DNA from: Marivita sp. XM-24bin2
GTDB taxonomy: Bacteria; Pseudomonadota; Alphaproteobacteria; Rhodobacterales; Rhodobacteraceae
NCBI GenBank assembly: GCA_003149565.1
Contig: QCWH01000021.1
Span: 1 to 59,356, forward strand
Direction of reading: 5' to 3'
Length of the DNA stretch: 59,356 nucleotides
In this document: positions 50,102-58,636 of the stretch, in pieces
Numbering within the stretch: the first letter of the stretch is position 1
Layout: every line of letters begins with the position of its first letter
Notes under the pieces: generated by a model
Database searches by the model: none
What the model was told of the DNA's origin: nothing
Seen by the model: only the letters and a program-made list of their open reading frames with translations
Made by a program: the position numbers and the translations under genes

Positions 50102-50845
50102 ATGGGGATAATCGACTTTCTGTTGATTGGTGCGGTGGTGTTTGTCATTGCCGGATCGGTCAAAGGGCTGGTGGGCATCGGTTTGCCCACGGCGGCGATC
50201 AGCATGCTGACCATGGTCATCGATCCGCGCACCGCGATTGCGATGGGCCTTGGGCCGATCATCGCATCGAATGCGTGGCAGATCTGGACGATGGGAGATT
50301 TGCGCGGGGCGATCTCGCGCTATTGGGTGTTTGCGATTTCGCTTGGCGCGAGCGTGTTCCTGACGGTTCTGCTGTCGGCCGACGTGTCGGACCGGGTGAT
50401 TTTCCTGGCGCTTGGGCTGTCCATCGTGTCTTTCGCGGTGTTGAATCTGCGCTTTGCTATGCCACGTATTCCCGACCGGTTTGACGGGCTGGCGCAGGTG
50501 GTCTTTGGCAGTTTTGCGGGCATTCTGGGCGGGCTGTCCGGCGTGTGGATTGCCCCGATCATCATGTATATGAGCGCGCGGCAGGTACCCAAGGACGAGT
50601 TTGTGCGGGCGACGGGTCTGCTTCTGTTCGTGGGCGGCGTTCCTTTTGCGGTGGCTTATGTGCAGCAGGGATTGGTGACGCCTGAATTGGGCCTTGTGTC
50701 ACTCCTGTTGATCCTGCCGACCTTGCTGGGTTTCTCTTTGGGGGCCAAGTTGCGGTCGCGGTTTTCGAATGAGGGATTCCGCAAGCTAGTGCTTTACGTG
50801 TTCCTGATCCTTGGGCTGAACCTGCTGCGACGCGGGATTTTCTGA
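50102..50845 (+). CDS. TSUP-family (TauE/SafE) membrane permease
   Basis: A 247-aa protein with about seven or eight hydrophobic segments and the TSUP N-terminal motif FVIAGSVKGLVGIGLPTAAI. The second repeat has FGSFAGILGGLSGVWIAPI. Members export or import sulfonates or other small anions; the substrate here is unknown. ATG 50102 is preferred. A TTG at 50066 overlapping the mltG stop would add 12 residues that are not hydrophobic. Confidence 0.82.
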   Translation: MGIIDFLLIGAVVFVIAGSVKGLVGIGLPTAAISMLTMVIDPRTAIAMGLGPIIASNAWQIWTMGDLRGAISRYWVFAISLGASVFLTVLLSADVSDRVIFLALGLSIVSFAVLNLRFAMPRIPDRFDGLAQVVFGSFAGILGGLSGVWIAPIIMYMSARQVPKDEFVRATGLLLFVGGVPFAVAYVQQGLVTPELGLVSLLLILPTLLGFSLGAKLRSRFSNEGFRKLVLYVFLILGLNLLRRGIF

Positions 50846-51090
50846 GCCGCGAGCGTTGTGGTTAAGAAAAGCTGAATCACTTCAATTTGTAGCCTGCTCA
50901 TGGATTTTGTGGCTTCGCGCGGAATGCCTTGCCAAGATGTTAACCCTCAGCGCGCCGCGTTAGGCGTCTGTTGGCATCTTTGCGGTCTATTGCTTCGTGC
51001 CTGCTAGACATCAACAGGTTGCGGGGCATTCCGTGGCCTGCCGGTGCGTGATGGACGGAGATCCATTCAGCACGAGGAGGCAGGGATCGC
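50846..51090 (+). promoter_or_regulatory. Intergenic region before the GTA cluster, likely GTA promoter
   Basis: 245 bases without a gene. It contains TTAA-N7-TGAA (50862-50876), one mismatch from the CtrA consensus TTAA-N7-TTAA, and GTTAACC at 50939-50945. GAGGAGG stands before the g1 start. GTA expression is known to depend on CtrA and GafA in Rhodobacter, but these matches are weak. Confidence 0.4.
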
Positions 51091-51438
51091 ATGGTTAAGA
51101 TCACTGCAGAAGAGACGGGTAGCGCGCTTGAGACCGAGCGCGATGCCATTGCGCAGGAGCTGCGGGCCATCCGCGAGATGGTGGCGGCGCTGCGCAGCAA
51201 GGTGGAGGCCGGAGAAACCGGAACGGGGAGTGAGGCAAGCAAAGCGCTTGCCGATCTTCGTGTCTGGCTGAAACACGCCAAGGAAACGGAGGTTCAGATT
51301 GAAAGACATCGCCGAGAACATGCCGCCATTGACGGAGCTTACGGGCTTGATCTCGATGCGGCGCGGGTTGCGGTCGGGTGCCGACTTGATCGCCTCCGCC
51401 AGTGTTGCCGAGAAGGACGCGTTTCTGAGCAGCCTTGA
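51091..51438 (+). CDS. GTA small terminase-like protein (g1)
   Basis: A 115-aa protein at the position of RcGTA g1, now regarded as the small terminase. The first 75 residues are helical and charged (ETERDAIAQELRAIREMV, then LADLRVWLKHAKETE). The tail LDLDAARVAVGCRLDRLR is also helix-like. It would help select DNA for packaging; in GTAs selection is essentially non-specific. GAGGAGG precedes the ATG. The 3' part overlaps the large terminase frame by up to 140 bases. Confidence 0.75.
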   Translation: MVKITAEETGSALETERDAIAQELRAIREMVAALRSKVEAGETGTGSEASKALADLRVWLKHAKETEVQIERHRREHAAIDGAYGLDLDAARVAVGCRLDRLRQCCREGRVSEQP

Positions 51439-52723
51439 AGAGGTGGACGGGGCGCTTCTGGCGCTGCCCTACCTGTTCGAGTTCTGGGCGCATCCGCACC
51501 AGTTGCCCCCAGAGGGGGATTGGCGGTCCTGGGTGATTCTTGGTGGGCGCGGCGCGGGGAAAACCCGCGCCGGTGCCGAATGGGTGCGGTCCATGGTCGA
51601 GGGATCGCGACCTTTGGACAAGGGCGCTGCCCGGCGTCTGGCGCTGGTGGGCGAGACGCTCGACCAGGTGCGCGAGGTGATGATTTTCGGCGATAGCGGG
51701 ATCATGGCCTGTTCGCCGCCGGACCGCAGACCCGAATGGCTGGCCACGCGGCGAATGCTGCGGTGGCCCAACGGGGCCGAGGCGGTGGCCTGTTCGGCGC
51801 ATGATCCGGAGAGCTTGCGCGGGCCGCAGTTCGATGGCGCTTGGGTCGATGAATTGGCCAAGTGGAAGCGCGCGCAGGAGGCGTGGGACATGCTGCAGTT
51901 CACGCTGCGGCTGGGGACGCATCCGCGGGTCTGCGTGACGACGACGCCGCGAAATGTGGGCGTGTTGAAGGATTTGCTGGCAGCGCCGTCCACCGTGGTG
52001 ACGCGCGCACCGACCGAGGCGAACCGGGCCTATCTGGCGTCGTCGTTCCTCGACGAGGTGCGGGCGCGCTATGCGGGCACGCGGCTGGGGCGGCAGGAGT
52101 TGGATGGCGATCTGCTCGATCAGGCCGAAGGGGCGCTGTGGTCTATGGAGGCGTTGGAGCAGGCACGGTGTTCGGTGCTGCCCAAATTCGACCGGATCGT
52201 GGTTGCGGTCGATCCGACGGCGTCGAGCGGTAAAGGGTCGGATGCCTGCGGGATCGTGGTGGCCGGGGTCGTGACCGCCGGGCCACCGCAGGATTGGCGG
52301 GCCGTGGTGCTGGAAGATTGCACGGTGCAGGGCGTTTCGCCGCTCGTCTGGGCGCGGCGGGCGATCACGGCGATGGAGCGCTGGGGCGCGCATGCGTTGG
52401 TGGCCGAGGTCAATCAGGGCGGGGACATGGTGGAGGCCGTGCTGCGGCAGGTCGATCCGGTGGTACCGGTGGTGCGGGTTCATGCGTCGCGATCGAAGGC
52501 GGCGCGGGCGGAACCGGTGGCGGCGCTCTACGAGCAGGGGCGCGTGCTGCATCACGGGGCGTTTGACGCGCTGGAGGATGAGATGTGCCAGATGACGCGG
52601 ACGGGCTATGTCGGGGCCGGCAGTCCGGACCGGCTTGATGCGCTTGTCTGGGCTTTGACCGACCTCGTGATCTCGCGTGCTGCGGAATGGCGCAGGCCGC
52701 AGGTGCGGACGCTGCAACGCTAG
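51299..52723 (+). CDS. GTA large terminase (g2)
   Basis: A 474-aa DNA-packaging motor. Walker A is LGGRGAGKTRAGAEW (about residues 81-95), Walker B is GAWVDELAKW, and the C-terminal nuclease domain starts VVAVDPTASSGKGSDA. Three starts are possible: TTG 51299 with GGAGG at 51288-51292, ATG 51320 and ATG 51356. The TTG has the best ribosome site and gives the largest overlap with g1. It fills the GTA head with random host DNA. Confidence 0.9.
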   Translation: MKDIAENMPPLTELTGLISMRRGLRSGADLIASASVAEKDAFLSSLEEVDGALLALPYLFEFWAHPHQLPPEGDWRSWVILGGRGAGKTRAGAEWVRSMVEGSRPLDKGAARRLALVGETLDQVREVMIFGDSGIMACSPPDRRPEWLATRRMLRWPNGAEAVACSAHDPESLRGPQFDGAWVDELAKWKRAQEAWDMLQFTLRLGTHPRVCVTTTPRNVGVLKDLLAAPSTVVTRAPTEANRAYLASSFLDEVRARYAGTRLGRQELDGDLLDQAEGALWSMEALEQARCSVLPKFDRIVVAVDPTASSGKGSDACGIVVAGVVTAGPPQDWRAVVLEDCTVQGVSPLVWARRAITAMERWGAHALVAEVNQGGDMVEAVLRQVDPVVPVVRVHASRSKAARAEPVAALYEQGRVLHHGAFDALEDEMCQMTRTGYVGAGSPDRLDALVWALTDLVISRAAEWRRPQVRTLQR

Positions 52724-52991
52724 CGTGCGCTATGGTTGCCAGCCGTTAACCTTTTAATTCTAGATTGGTTTTCATCAACGAAGCGCGGGTTTTACCGCAC
52801 AGAGAAATCAGACGGAACGGTGATTTGGGAGCGGGGCCCTGCGATGCGGTGGGCTGCGGACGAGGGAGCCGTGTCTGGGGACGCCAGAGACCTTGGGGCG
52901 TTGGGTCTTTGGCACATGGCCGGTCGGGACGGTTCGAGAGCCTGTCCCGGCCGCGCCGGAAACGAAACGGATTTGCGAGGAGCGCAGCAGC
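52724..52991 (+). other. Gene-free 268-base gap between GTA g2 and g3
   Basis: No supported ORF. It begins with an AT-rich stretch holding GTTAACC (52745-52751) and CTTTTAATTC, unusual inside this GC-rich, otherwise tightly packed cluster. It ends with GAGGAG before the portal start. A second promoter is possible. Confidence 0.4.
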
Positions 52992-54167
52992 ATGGTGTGG
53001 GATGTCTTTCGTCGGGGACGCAAGGATGAGGCCGGGGTCGAGGCCAAGGCCAGTGCCACCGGGCCGGTTGTGGCCTGGCAGAACATGGGGCGTGTCGCGT
53101 GGTCTGCGCGGGACACGGCCAGCCTGACGCGGACGGGATTTACCGGGAACCCGGTGGGGTTCAGGGCGGTCAAGCTGATCGCCGAGGCGGGTGCGGCGGT
53201 GCCGCTGGTGCTGCAGGACGCGCGGCAGCGCTACGAGGTGCATCCGGTGCTGGACCTGCTGCGCCGTCCGAACCCAGCGCAGGGACAGGCGGAGCTGTTC
53301 GAGGCGTTCTACGGGCAGCTGTTGCTGTCCGGCGACGGGTATTTCGAGGCGGTGGGTGCCGGTGGTGTGCCCGGCGATCTGCATGTGCTGCGGTCGGACC
53401 GGATGAAGCTGGTGCCGGGGCCGGATGGCTGGCCGGTGGCCTATGAGTACGGGGTCAGTGGCAAGGCGCACCGGTTCGAGATGGGGGACGGTGCGCCGCC
53501 GATCTGTCATGTGAAGGCGTTTCATCCGCAGGACGATCATTACGGGCTGAGCCCGATGGTGGCAGCGGCGCAGGCTTTGGACGTGCACAACGCGGCATCG
53601 CGCTGGTCGAAGGGGCTCTTGGACAACGCGGCGCGGCCGTCGGGGGCGATTGTCTATCACGGCACGGATGGCGTGTCGGGGATGGGTGCCGATCAGTACG
53701 ACCGCTTGGTCGAAGAGATCGAGAGCCACCACATGGGTGCGCGCAATGCGGGGCGGCCGATGCTGCTGGAAGGTGGGCTCGACTGGAAACCGATGGGGTT
53801 TTCGCCCTCGGACATGGAGTTTCAGAAGACCAAAGAGGCGGCGGCACGCGAGATTGCGGTGGCGTTCGGGGTGCCACCGATGCTGCTGGGCATCCCCGGC
53901 GAGGCGACATTCGCCAACTACGCCGAGGCGCACCGGGCGTTCTATCGCTTGACGGTGTTGCCGCTGGTGGCGCGGGTGTCGGCGGCGGTGTCGGTGTGGC
54001 TGTCGCAGCATATCGGAGCGGATGTGGTGCTGAAGCCCGATCTGGACCAGGTGCCTGCGCTTGCGGCAGAGCGTGATGCGCAATGGGCGCGGGTGTCGGC
54101 GGCCGAGTTCCTGACTGCTGGCGAAAAGCGTGCGCTGCTGGGATTGCCGGGGCTGACCGATGAGTGA
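52992..54167 (+). CDS. GTA portal protein (g3)
   Basis: A 391-aa HK97-type phage portal. Recognisable features are NPVGFRAVKLIAEAGAAVPL, HPVLDLLRRPNPAQGQAEL, GLSPMVAAAQALDVHNAASR and the C-terminal AVAFGVPPMLLGIPGEATFAN. Twelve copies form the DNA channel at the head vertex. The start was set at ATG 52992 because GAGGAG lies about ten bases upstream and MVWDVFRRG is the expected beginning. Confidence 0.92.
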   Translation: MVWDVFRRGRKDEAGVEAKASATGPVVAWQNMGRVAWSARDTASLTRTGFTGNPVGFRAVKLIAEAGAAVPLVLQDARQRYEVHPVLDLLRRPNPAQGQAELFEAFYGQLLLSGDGYFEAVGAGGVPGDLHVLRSDRMKLVPGPDGWPVAYEYGVSGKAHRFEMGDGAPPICHVKAFHPQDDHYGLSPMVAAAQALDVHNAASRWSKGLLDNAARPSGAIVYHGTDGVSGMGADQYDRLVEEIESHHMGARNAGRPMLLEGGLDWKPMGFSPSDMEFQKTKEAAAREIAVAFGVPPMLLGIPGEATFANYAEAHRAFYRLTVLPLVARVSAAVSVWLSQHIGADVVLKPDLDQVPALAAERDAQWARVSAAEFLTAGEKRALLGLPGLTDE

Positions 54168-54387
54168 GGCGCGGTCTGGGTATGAGCCGTTCGACTGTGC
54201 GCCGGCGCTGCGGCTGGAGGGACACGAGCGGGTCACGCAACTGCGGTTTGAAGGGATTTCGGCGCGGCTGGACCGGATCGAGGGGGCCATCGAACGGCTT
54301 GAACGCCGGGTCTGGCTGGCGGTCTACGGTGTCGCGGCGGCGGTTTTGGCGGATGTGTTCCTGAACTTCGTCCAGGTGACGCCATGA
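54160..54387 (+). CDS. GTA small membrane protein (g3.5)
   Basis: A 75-aa protein at the g3.5 position. A coiled-coil-like stretch (LRFEGISARLDRIEGAIERL) precedes a hydrophobic helix (VWLAVYGVAAAVLADVFL, about residues 51-68). It overlaps the portal gene by eight bases and the protease gene by four. Function unknown; a membrane role in assembly or release is conceivable. Confidence 0.75.
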   Translation: MSEARSGYEPFDCAPALRLEGHERVTQLRFEGISARLDRIEGAIERLERRVWLAVYGVAAAVLADVFLNFVQVTP

Positions 54388-54974
54388 GGGAGAACGAGAT
54401 GGAACTTGAACGGAAATTCTGCCGCTTCGATGCGGATGTGACGGTTACGGATGGCTGCGTGATTGAGGGTTACGCGTCGCGGTTCGGCCAGTGTGATCAG
54501 GGCAATGATGTCGTCGCCTCAGGGGCTTACGCGGCGTCGTTGAAGCGACTGGCGGAAAGCGGGCGCGCGGTGAAGATGCTGTGGCAGCACGATCCGGCGC
54601 AGCCCATCGGCATCTGGGATGAGGTGCGCGAGGACGGCACGGGGCTTTATGTGAAAGGCCGGTTGCTGGACAGCGTGGCGCGTGGCCGCGAGGCGGCGGC
54701 GCTGGTGGCGGCCGGGGCGATCGACGGGTTGTCGATCGGATATCGCACCAAGGCCGCTACGAAGGACAAGCAGGGCCGCAGGGTTCTGACGGAACTGGAG
54801 CTGTGGGAGGTGTCGCTGGTGACCTTCCCGATGCTGCCCAGTGCGCGGGTCGCGGCCAAGGGGGAGGCCCCCGAGATCGCCGGTCTGCGGGAGATGGCAC
54901 GCCTGATCGAAGAGGCGCGCCGGACATTGGTGGACGGCCAGGGCCACCCTTCAGAGATGGGAAAAACGGGATGA
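54384..54974 (+). CDS. GTA prohead protease (g4)
   Basis: A 196-aa HK97-type (U35) prohead protease. The motifs are EGYASRFGQCDQGNDVV, the catalytic His in KMLWQHDPAQPIG and the Ser in GLSIGYRT, then LWEVSLVTFPM. It trims the capsid protein during head maturation. It overlaps its neighbours on both sides by four bases. Confidence 0.92.
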   Translation: MRENEMELERKFCRFDADVTVTDGCVIEGYASRFGQCDQGNDVVASGAYAASLKRLAESGRAVKMLWQHDPAQPIGIWDEVREDGTGLYVKGRLLDSVARGREAAALVAAGAIDGLSIGYRTKAATKDKQGRRVLTELELWEVSLVTFPMLPSARVAAKGEAPEIAGLREMARLIEEARRTLVDGQGHPSEMGKTG

Positions 54975-56152
54975 ATGAGACCGGGACAACGTCGCGGAGC
55001 GGGGAAGATGTGTCTCCGTTCACCCAGGTGGGTGCCGCCTTGGCGGGACTTGTGGGCGACATGCGCCGACAGCGCGACGACTTCGAAAGAAAGCTACAGG
55101 AACAGGAAGAGCGAATGAGCAAGATCGACAAGAAGACCGCATATGCCGGGCGTCCGGCGCTGGCGGGTGGCGTGAAGACCGAGGACGTGCATTACCAGGC
55201 GTTCGACGCCTATCTGCGCACCGGGGATGATGACGCGCTGCGCGGGTTGGAGATGGACGTGAAATCCATGTCCACCGTCGTCAACGGTGATGGCGGGTTC
55301 CTGATCGACCCGGTGACATCCGACACGATCCAGGGCGTTCTGTCGAGCAGCGCATCGCTGCGGGCGGTTGCGTCGGTCGTGAACGTCGAGGCGTCGAGCT
55401 ATGACGTGCTGATCGACCAGGGCGATGCCGGCGCGGGCTGGGCCGACGAGATCAGTGCGCGCTCGGAGACAGGTACTTCGACCATCGACCGCATTTCGAT
55501 CAAGCTGCACGAGCTGAGCGCGATGCCGAAGGCGAGCCAGCGTCTGCTGGACGACACGGCGTTCGATATCGAGACCTGGCTGGCGGGCAAGATCGCCGAC
55601 ACGTTCTCGCGCGCCGAGGCGGGGGCCTTCATCTCGGGTGACGGCAATGACAAGCCGCGCGGTATCCTGAACCACGGGGCGGTGGACAATGACGTCTGGA
55701 CCTGGGGCAACCTTGGCTATGTGCCGACCGGCGTCGATGGCGGTATCGGCAATGGCGATGCGCTGATCGAGCTGGTCTATGCGCTGGGGGCGGAATACCG
55801 GGCGAACGCGGTGTTCGTGCTGAACTCGAAGACCGCCGGCACGCTGCGCAAGTTGAAGGATGCCGATGGCCGCCATCTGTGGTCGGACGGGTTCACGTCG
55901 GGCGAACCGGCGCGTCTGCTGGGCTATCCGGTGCTGATCGCCGAGGACATGCCGGATATCGGGACCGGTGCGGATGCGATCGCCTTCGGCGATTTCCGTG
56001 CGGGCTACACCATCGCCGAACGTCCCGATCTGCGCGTGCTGCGCGATCCGTTCAGCGCCAAGCCGCATGTGCTTTTCTACGCGACCAAGCGTGTCGGAGG
56101 CGACGTCAGTGACTTTGCGGCCATCAAGCTGCTGCGCTTCGCCACTGCCTAA
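54971..56152 (+). CDS. GTA major capsid protein (g5)
   Basis: A 393-aa HK97-fold capsid protein. Residues 1-60 form the delta region, with a helix RQRDDFERKLQEQEERM that the protease would remove. The mature shell part has NGDGGFLIDPVTSD, RAEAGAFISGDGNDKPRG and the late GDFRAGYTIAERPDL. The start at 54971 overlaps the protease stop as ATGA. It builds the small GTA head. Confidence 0.93.
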   Translation: MNETGTTSRSGEDVSPFTQVGAALAGLVGDMRRQRDDFERKLQEQEERMSKIDKKTAYAGRPALAGGVKTEDVHYQAFDAYLRTGDDDALRGLEMDVKSMSTVVNGDGGFLIDPVTSDTIQGVLSSSASLRAVASVVNVEASSYDVLIDQGDAGAGWADEISARSETGTSTIDRISIKLHELSAMPKASQRLLDDTAFDIETWLAGKIADTFSRAEAGAFISGDGNDKPRGILNHGAVDNDVWTWGNLGYVPTGVDGGIGNGDALIELVYALGAEYRANAVFVLNSKTAGTLRKLKDADGRHLWSDGFTSGEPARLLGYPVLIAEDMPDIGTGADAIAFGDFRAGYTIAERPDLRVLRDPFSAKPHVLFYATKRVGGDVSDFAAIKLLRFATA

Positions 56153-56321
56153 GCGGTGATGGCGGGCATGGGGAGGGCGGTGCGGGCTGTCTTCCTCATG
56201 GGGCGCGCGCCGGTGTGCCGGCGTTGTCTAGCCGCTCCCCTCCGTCCGAGCAGCGGCGGCGGCGCGCGTCCGACAACTTACCGGCCTCTGACCGAGGGAC
56301 AGGGATTGCGGAGAACACGAG

Positions 56322-56915
56322 ATGTATTTGATTGAAGAGAGCCAGATCCCCGAGGCGGCCCTGCCGGTGGCGCGGCTGCGGGACCATCTGCGGCTGGGCA
56401 GCGGGTTTGTCGAGGATGGGCTCCAGGACGACCTGCTGGGCGGGTTTCTGCGCGCCGCCATCGCGGCGGTGGAGGCGCGGACGGGGAAGGCTCTGCTGGT
56501 GCGGGATTTCCTTCTGAGCCTGCATCGCTGGCGCGACGTGACGGGGCAGGTCCTGCCGATTGCGCCGGTGCGGTCGGTGACGCAGCTGACGCTGGTCGAT
56601 GCCTTCGGCGCGGGATCGGTGATCGCGGCGGATCGCTATGTGCTGGTGGCCGATGGCGAGACGCCGAAACTGGCACCGGTCGGGGCTTGTCTGCCGTCGA
56701 ATCCCGAGCATGGCAGCGCCGAGCTGCGGTTCCAGGCGGGGATGGCGGATGTGTTCGGCGATCTGCCTGCGGATCTGGCGCAGGCGGTGATGCTGCTGGC
56801 GGCGCATTACTACGAATACCGCGACGCGACGGCGCTGGGACAGGGCTGCATGCCGTTCGGCGTCACCAGCCTGATCGCGCGCTATCGCCCGGTGCGGCTG
56901 GGGTTCGGGACATGA
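56322..56915 (+). CDS. GTA head-tail connector protein (g6)
   Basis: A 197-aa gp6-like connector. It begins MYLIEESQIPEAALPVARLRDHLRL. The helical repeats GFLRAAIAAVEARTGKAL and AQAVMLLAAHYYEYRDA are typical of the family. It would form the ring under the portal. A 169-base gap without a gene separates it from the capsid gene. It overlaps g7 by four bases. Confidence 0.85.
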   Translation: MYLIEESQIPEAALPVARLRDHLRLGSGFVEDGLQDDLLGGFLRAAIAAVEARTGKALLVRDFLLSLHRWRDVTGQVLPIAPVRSVTQLTLVDAFGAGSVIAADRYVLVADGETPKLAPVGACLPSNPEHGSAELRFQAGMADVFGDLPADLAQAVMLLAAHYYEYRDATALGQGCMPFGVTSLIARYRPVRLGFGT

Positions 56916-57250
56916 TCGGGCCGCGGCTGACATCGAAGCTGGTGCTGGAGCGGCTCGACGCGGTGCCCGATGGCGCGGGCGGGATGCACGAGAGCTGGGT
57001 CGCGCTGGGGGTGCTTTGGGGCGAGGTGAAGCCCCGCACCGGGCGCGAGACGGCGGGTGAGACCGGGCAGGTGTCGGTGACGGGGTTCCGGATCACCGTG
57101 CGCGGTGCGCCGCAGGGCCATTCGGCGCGGCTGTTGCCCGAGCAGCGGTTCCGCGATGGCGCGCGGGTGTTCCGGATCAATTCGGTGACCGAGGCCGATC
57201 CCGGCGGGCGGTACCTGATGTGCATCTGCGACGAGGAGTTGGCGACATGA
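56912..57250 (+). CDS. GTA head-tail adaptor (g7)
   Basis: A 112-aa head-closure protein, starting MIGPRLTSKLVLERLDAVPD. The phrase WGEVKPRTGRETAGETGQVS and the ending YLMCICDEELAT fit the SPP1 gp16-type closure family. The start ATG overlaps the g6 TGA, and its own end overlaps g8. The frame is open upstream inside g6, which is not used. Confidence 0.85.
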   Translation: MIGPRLTSKLVLERLDAVPDGAGGMHESWVALGVLWGEVKPRTGRETAGETGQVSVTGFRITVRGAPQGHSARLLPEQRFRDGARVFRINSVTEADPGGRYLMCICDEELAT

Positions 57251-57657
57251 GCTATGCGGTGGCGGCAGCGTTGCAGGGGGCTGTGTACCAGCAGTTGCAG
57301 GGTGACGCGGGGCTTTCGGTGCTTGTCGGCGACCGGGTCTATGACGCGGTGCCGAAGGGGCGCTTGCCCGACTTGTACGTCGCACTTGGCCCGGAGCGGG
57401 CGCTGGATGCGAGCGACAAGACCGGGCGCGGGGCATGGCACGAGTTCGTCGTGTCGGTGATCTCGGACGATGCGGGGTTCCAGACCGCCAAGGAGGTGTC
57501 GGCGGCGATCTGTGATGCGCTGATCGACGCAGGGCTGGTGTTGGAGCGGGGCCGGTTGGTGGCGCTCAACTTCAAGCGGGCGGTGGCGCAGCGGGAGAAG
57601 GCCGGGCGGCGTCGGATCGACCTGACCTTCCGCGCGCGGGTCGAGGATGACGCCTGA
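57247..57657 (+). CDS. GTA tail completion protein, DUF3168 (g8)
   Basis: A 136-aa protein starting MSYAVAAALQGAVYQQLQGD. DUF3168 features are VYDAVPKGRLPDLYVALGPE and WHEFVVSVISDDAGF. It likely joins head and tail at the top of the tail tube. It follows g7 with a four-base overlap. Confidence 0.88.
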   Translation: MSYAVAAALQGAVYQQLQGDAGLSVLVGDRVYDAVPKGRLPDLYVALGPERALDASDKTGRGAWHEFVVSVISDDAGFQTAKEVSAAICDALIDAGLVLERGRLVALNFKRAVAQREKAGRRRIDLTFRARVEDDA

Positions 57658-57704
57658 GGGCGGATCGGATTTCAGAGACAGTTTCCAGACAGGGAGTATG
57701 GGCG

Positions 57705-58121
57705 ATGTGGGCTCAGAACGGGAAGGACCTTTTGATCAAGGTCGATGTGGATGGCAGCGGCACATTTGAAACGTTGGCTGGGCTGCGGGCAACGCGGATC
57801 AGTTTCAACGCCGAGGCGGTGGATGTGACTTCGCTTGAGAGCGATGGCGGGTGGCGCGAGTTGCTGGCCGGTGCGGGCGTGCGGAGTGTCGCGATCTCGG
57901 GTGCTGGTGTGTTCAAGGATGCGAGCACGGATGAACGGGCGCGGCAGATTTTCTTTGACAGCCAGACGCCTGCTTTTCAGGTGATCATCCCGGATTTCGG
58001 CGTGGTGCAGGCACCGTTCCAGGTGACGGGGCTCGAATATGCCGGATCGCACAACGGCGAGGCGACATATGAGCTGTCGCTTGCGTCGGCGGGCGCTGTG
58101 GCGTTCACGGCGGCGGTCTGA
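57705..58121 (+). CDS. GTA major tail protein (g9)
   Basis: A 138-aa TP901-1-type tail tube protein. It begins MWAQNGKDLLIKVDVDGSG and has LRATRISFNAEAVDVTSLES, then GVVQAPFQVTGLEYAG and a beta-rich C-terminus. Rings of this protein form the tail tube. AGGGAG lies about seven bases before the start. Confidence 0.9.
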   Translation: MWAQNGKDLLIKVDVDGSGTFETLAGLRATRISFNAEAVDVTSLESDGGWRELLAGAGVRSVAISGAGVFKDASTDERARQIFFDSQTPAFQVIIPDFGVVQAPFQVTGLEYAGSHNGEATYELSLASAGAVAFTAAV

Positions 58122-58124
58122 GCT

Positions 58125-58445
58125 ATGGCGAACCCCTGGCGCGGAGAGGTGACGCTTGTGATCGACGGTGAGCCGCATGTGCTGCGGCTCACGCTGGGGG
58201 CGCTGGCGGAGCTGGAGGCTGGGCTGAAGGCCGACACGTTGGTCGATCTGGTGGCGCGGTTCGAGGGCGGCGGCTGTTCGAGCCGGGATGTGCTGGCGCT
58301 GATCGTCGCCGGGCTGCGCGGCGGCGGCTGGCGCGGAACGGCGGCAGATTTGCTGGCGGCGGAGATCGAGGGTGGGCCGTTGGCGGCGGCGCGTGCCGCG
58401 GCGGAGCTTTTGGCGCGGGCGTTCACGCCGGTGGCCGAGACGTGA
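58125..58445 (+). CDS. GTA tail assembly chaperone (g10)
   Basis: A 106-aa protein of the gene transfer agent family type. MANPWRGEVTLVIDGEPHVL is followed by LGALAELEAGLKADTLVDLV and an Ala-rich C-terminal helix. It probably coats the tape-measure protein during tail assembly, together with g10.1. It starts three bases after g9. Confidence 0.85.
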   Translation: MANPWRGEVTLVIDGEPHVLRLTLGALAELEAGLKADTLVDLVARFEGGGCSSRDVLALIVAGLRGGGWRGTAADLLAAEIEGGPLAAARAAAELLARAFTPVAET

Positions 58446-58636
58446 GCCGGTTCGACTGGGCGTCGTTGCTGCGCGCGGGGGTGCGTGGGCTGGGGCTGCG
58501 CCCGGACGAGTTCTGGGCGCTGACACCGGCGGAATTGCATCTGCTTCTGGGTGGCGGATCTGCGCCACTGGGGCGGAGCGGGTTGGACGCGCTGATGGCG
58601 GCCTATCCGGACAAGCGAGGGGATCAGGATGATTGA
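58442..58636 (+). CDS. GTA tail assembly chaperone, second small subunit (g10.1)
   Basis: A 64-aa protein. MSRFDWASLLRAGVRGLGL then FWALTPAELHLLLG is the usual pattern of this small GTA protein. It overlaps g10 by four bases and g11 by eight. In phages, a pair of small ORFs here often reflects a chaperone made in two forms by frameshifting; here the two are separate, overlapping frames. Confidence 0.82.
   Translation: MSRFDWASLLRAGVRGLGLRPDEFWALTPAELHLLLGGGSAPLGRSGLDALMAAYPDKRGDQDD

Noticed and set aside
52736-53029. A 97-aa ORF between GTA g2 and g3
   Set aside because: It lacks a good start site, runs into the portal gene in another frame, and its sequence is Gly/Arg/Trp-rich like translated GC-rich spacer.
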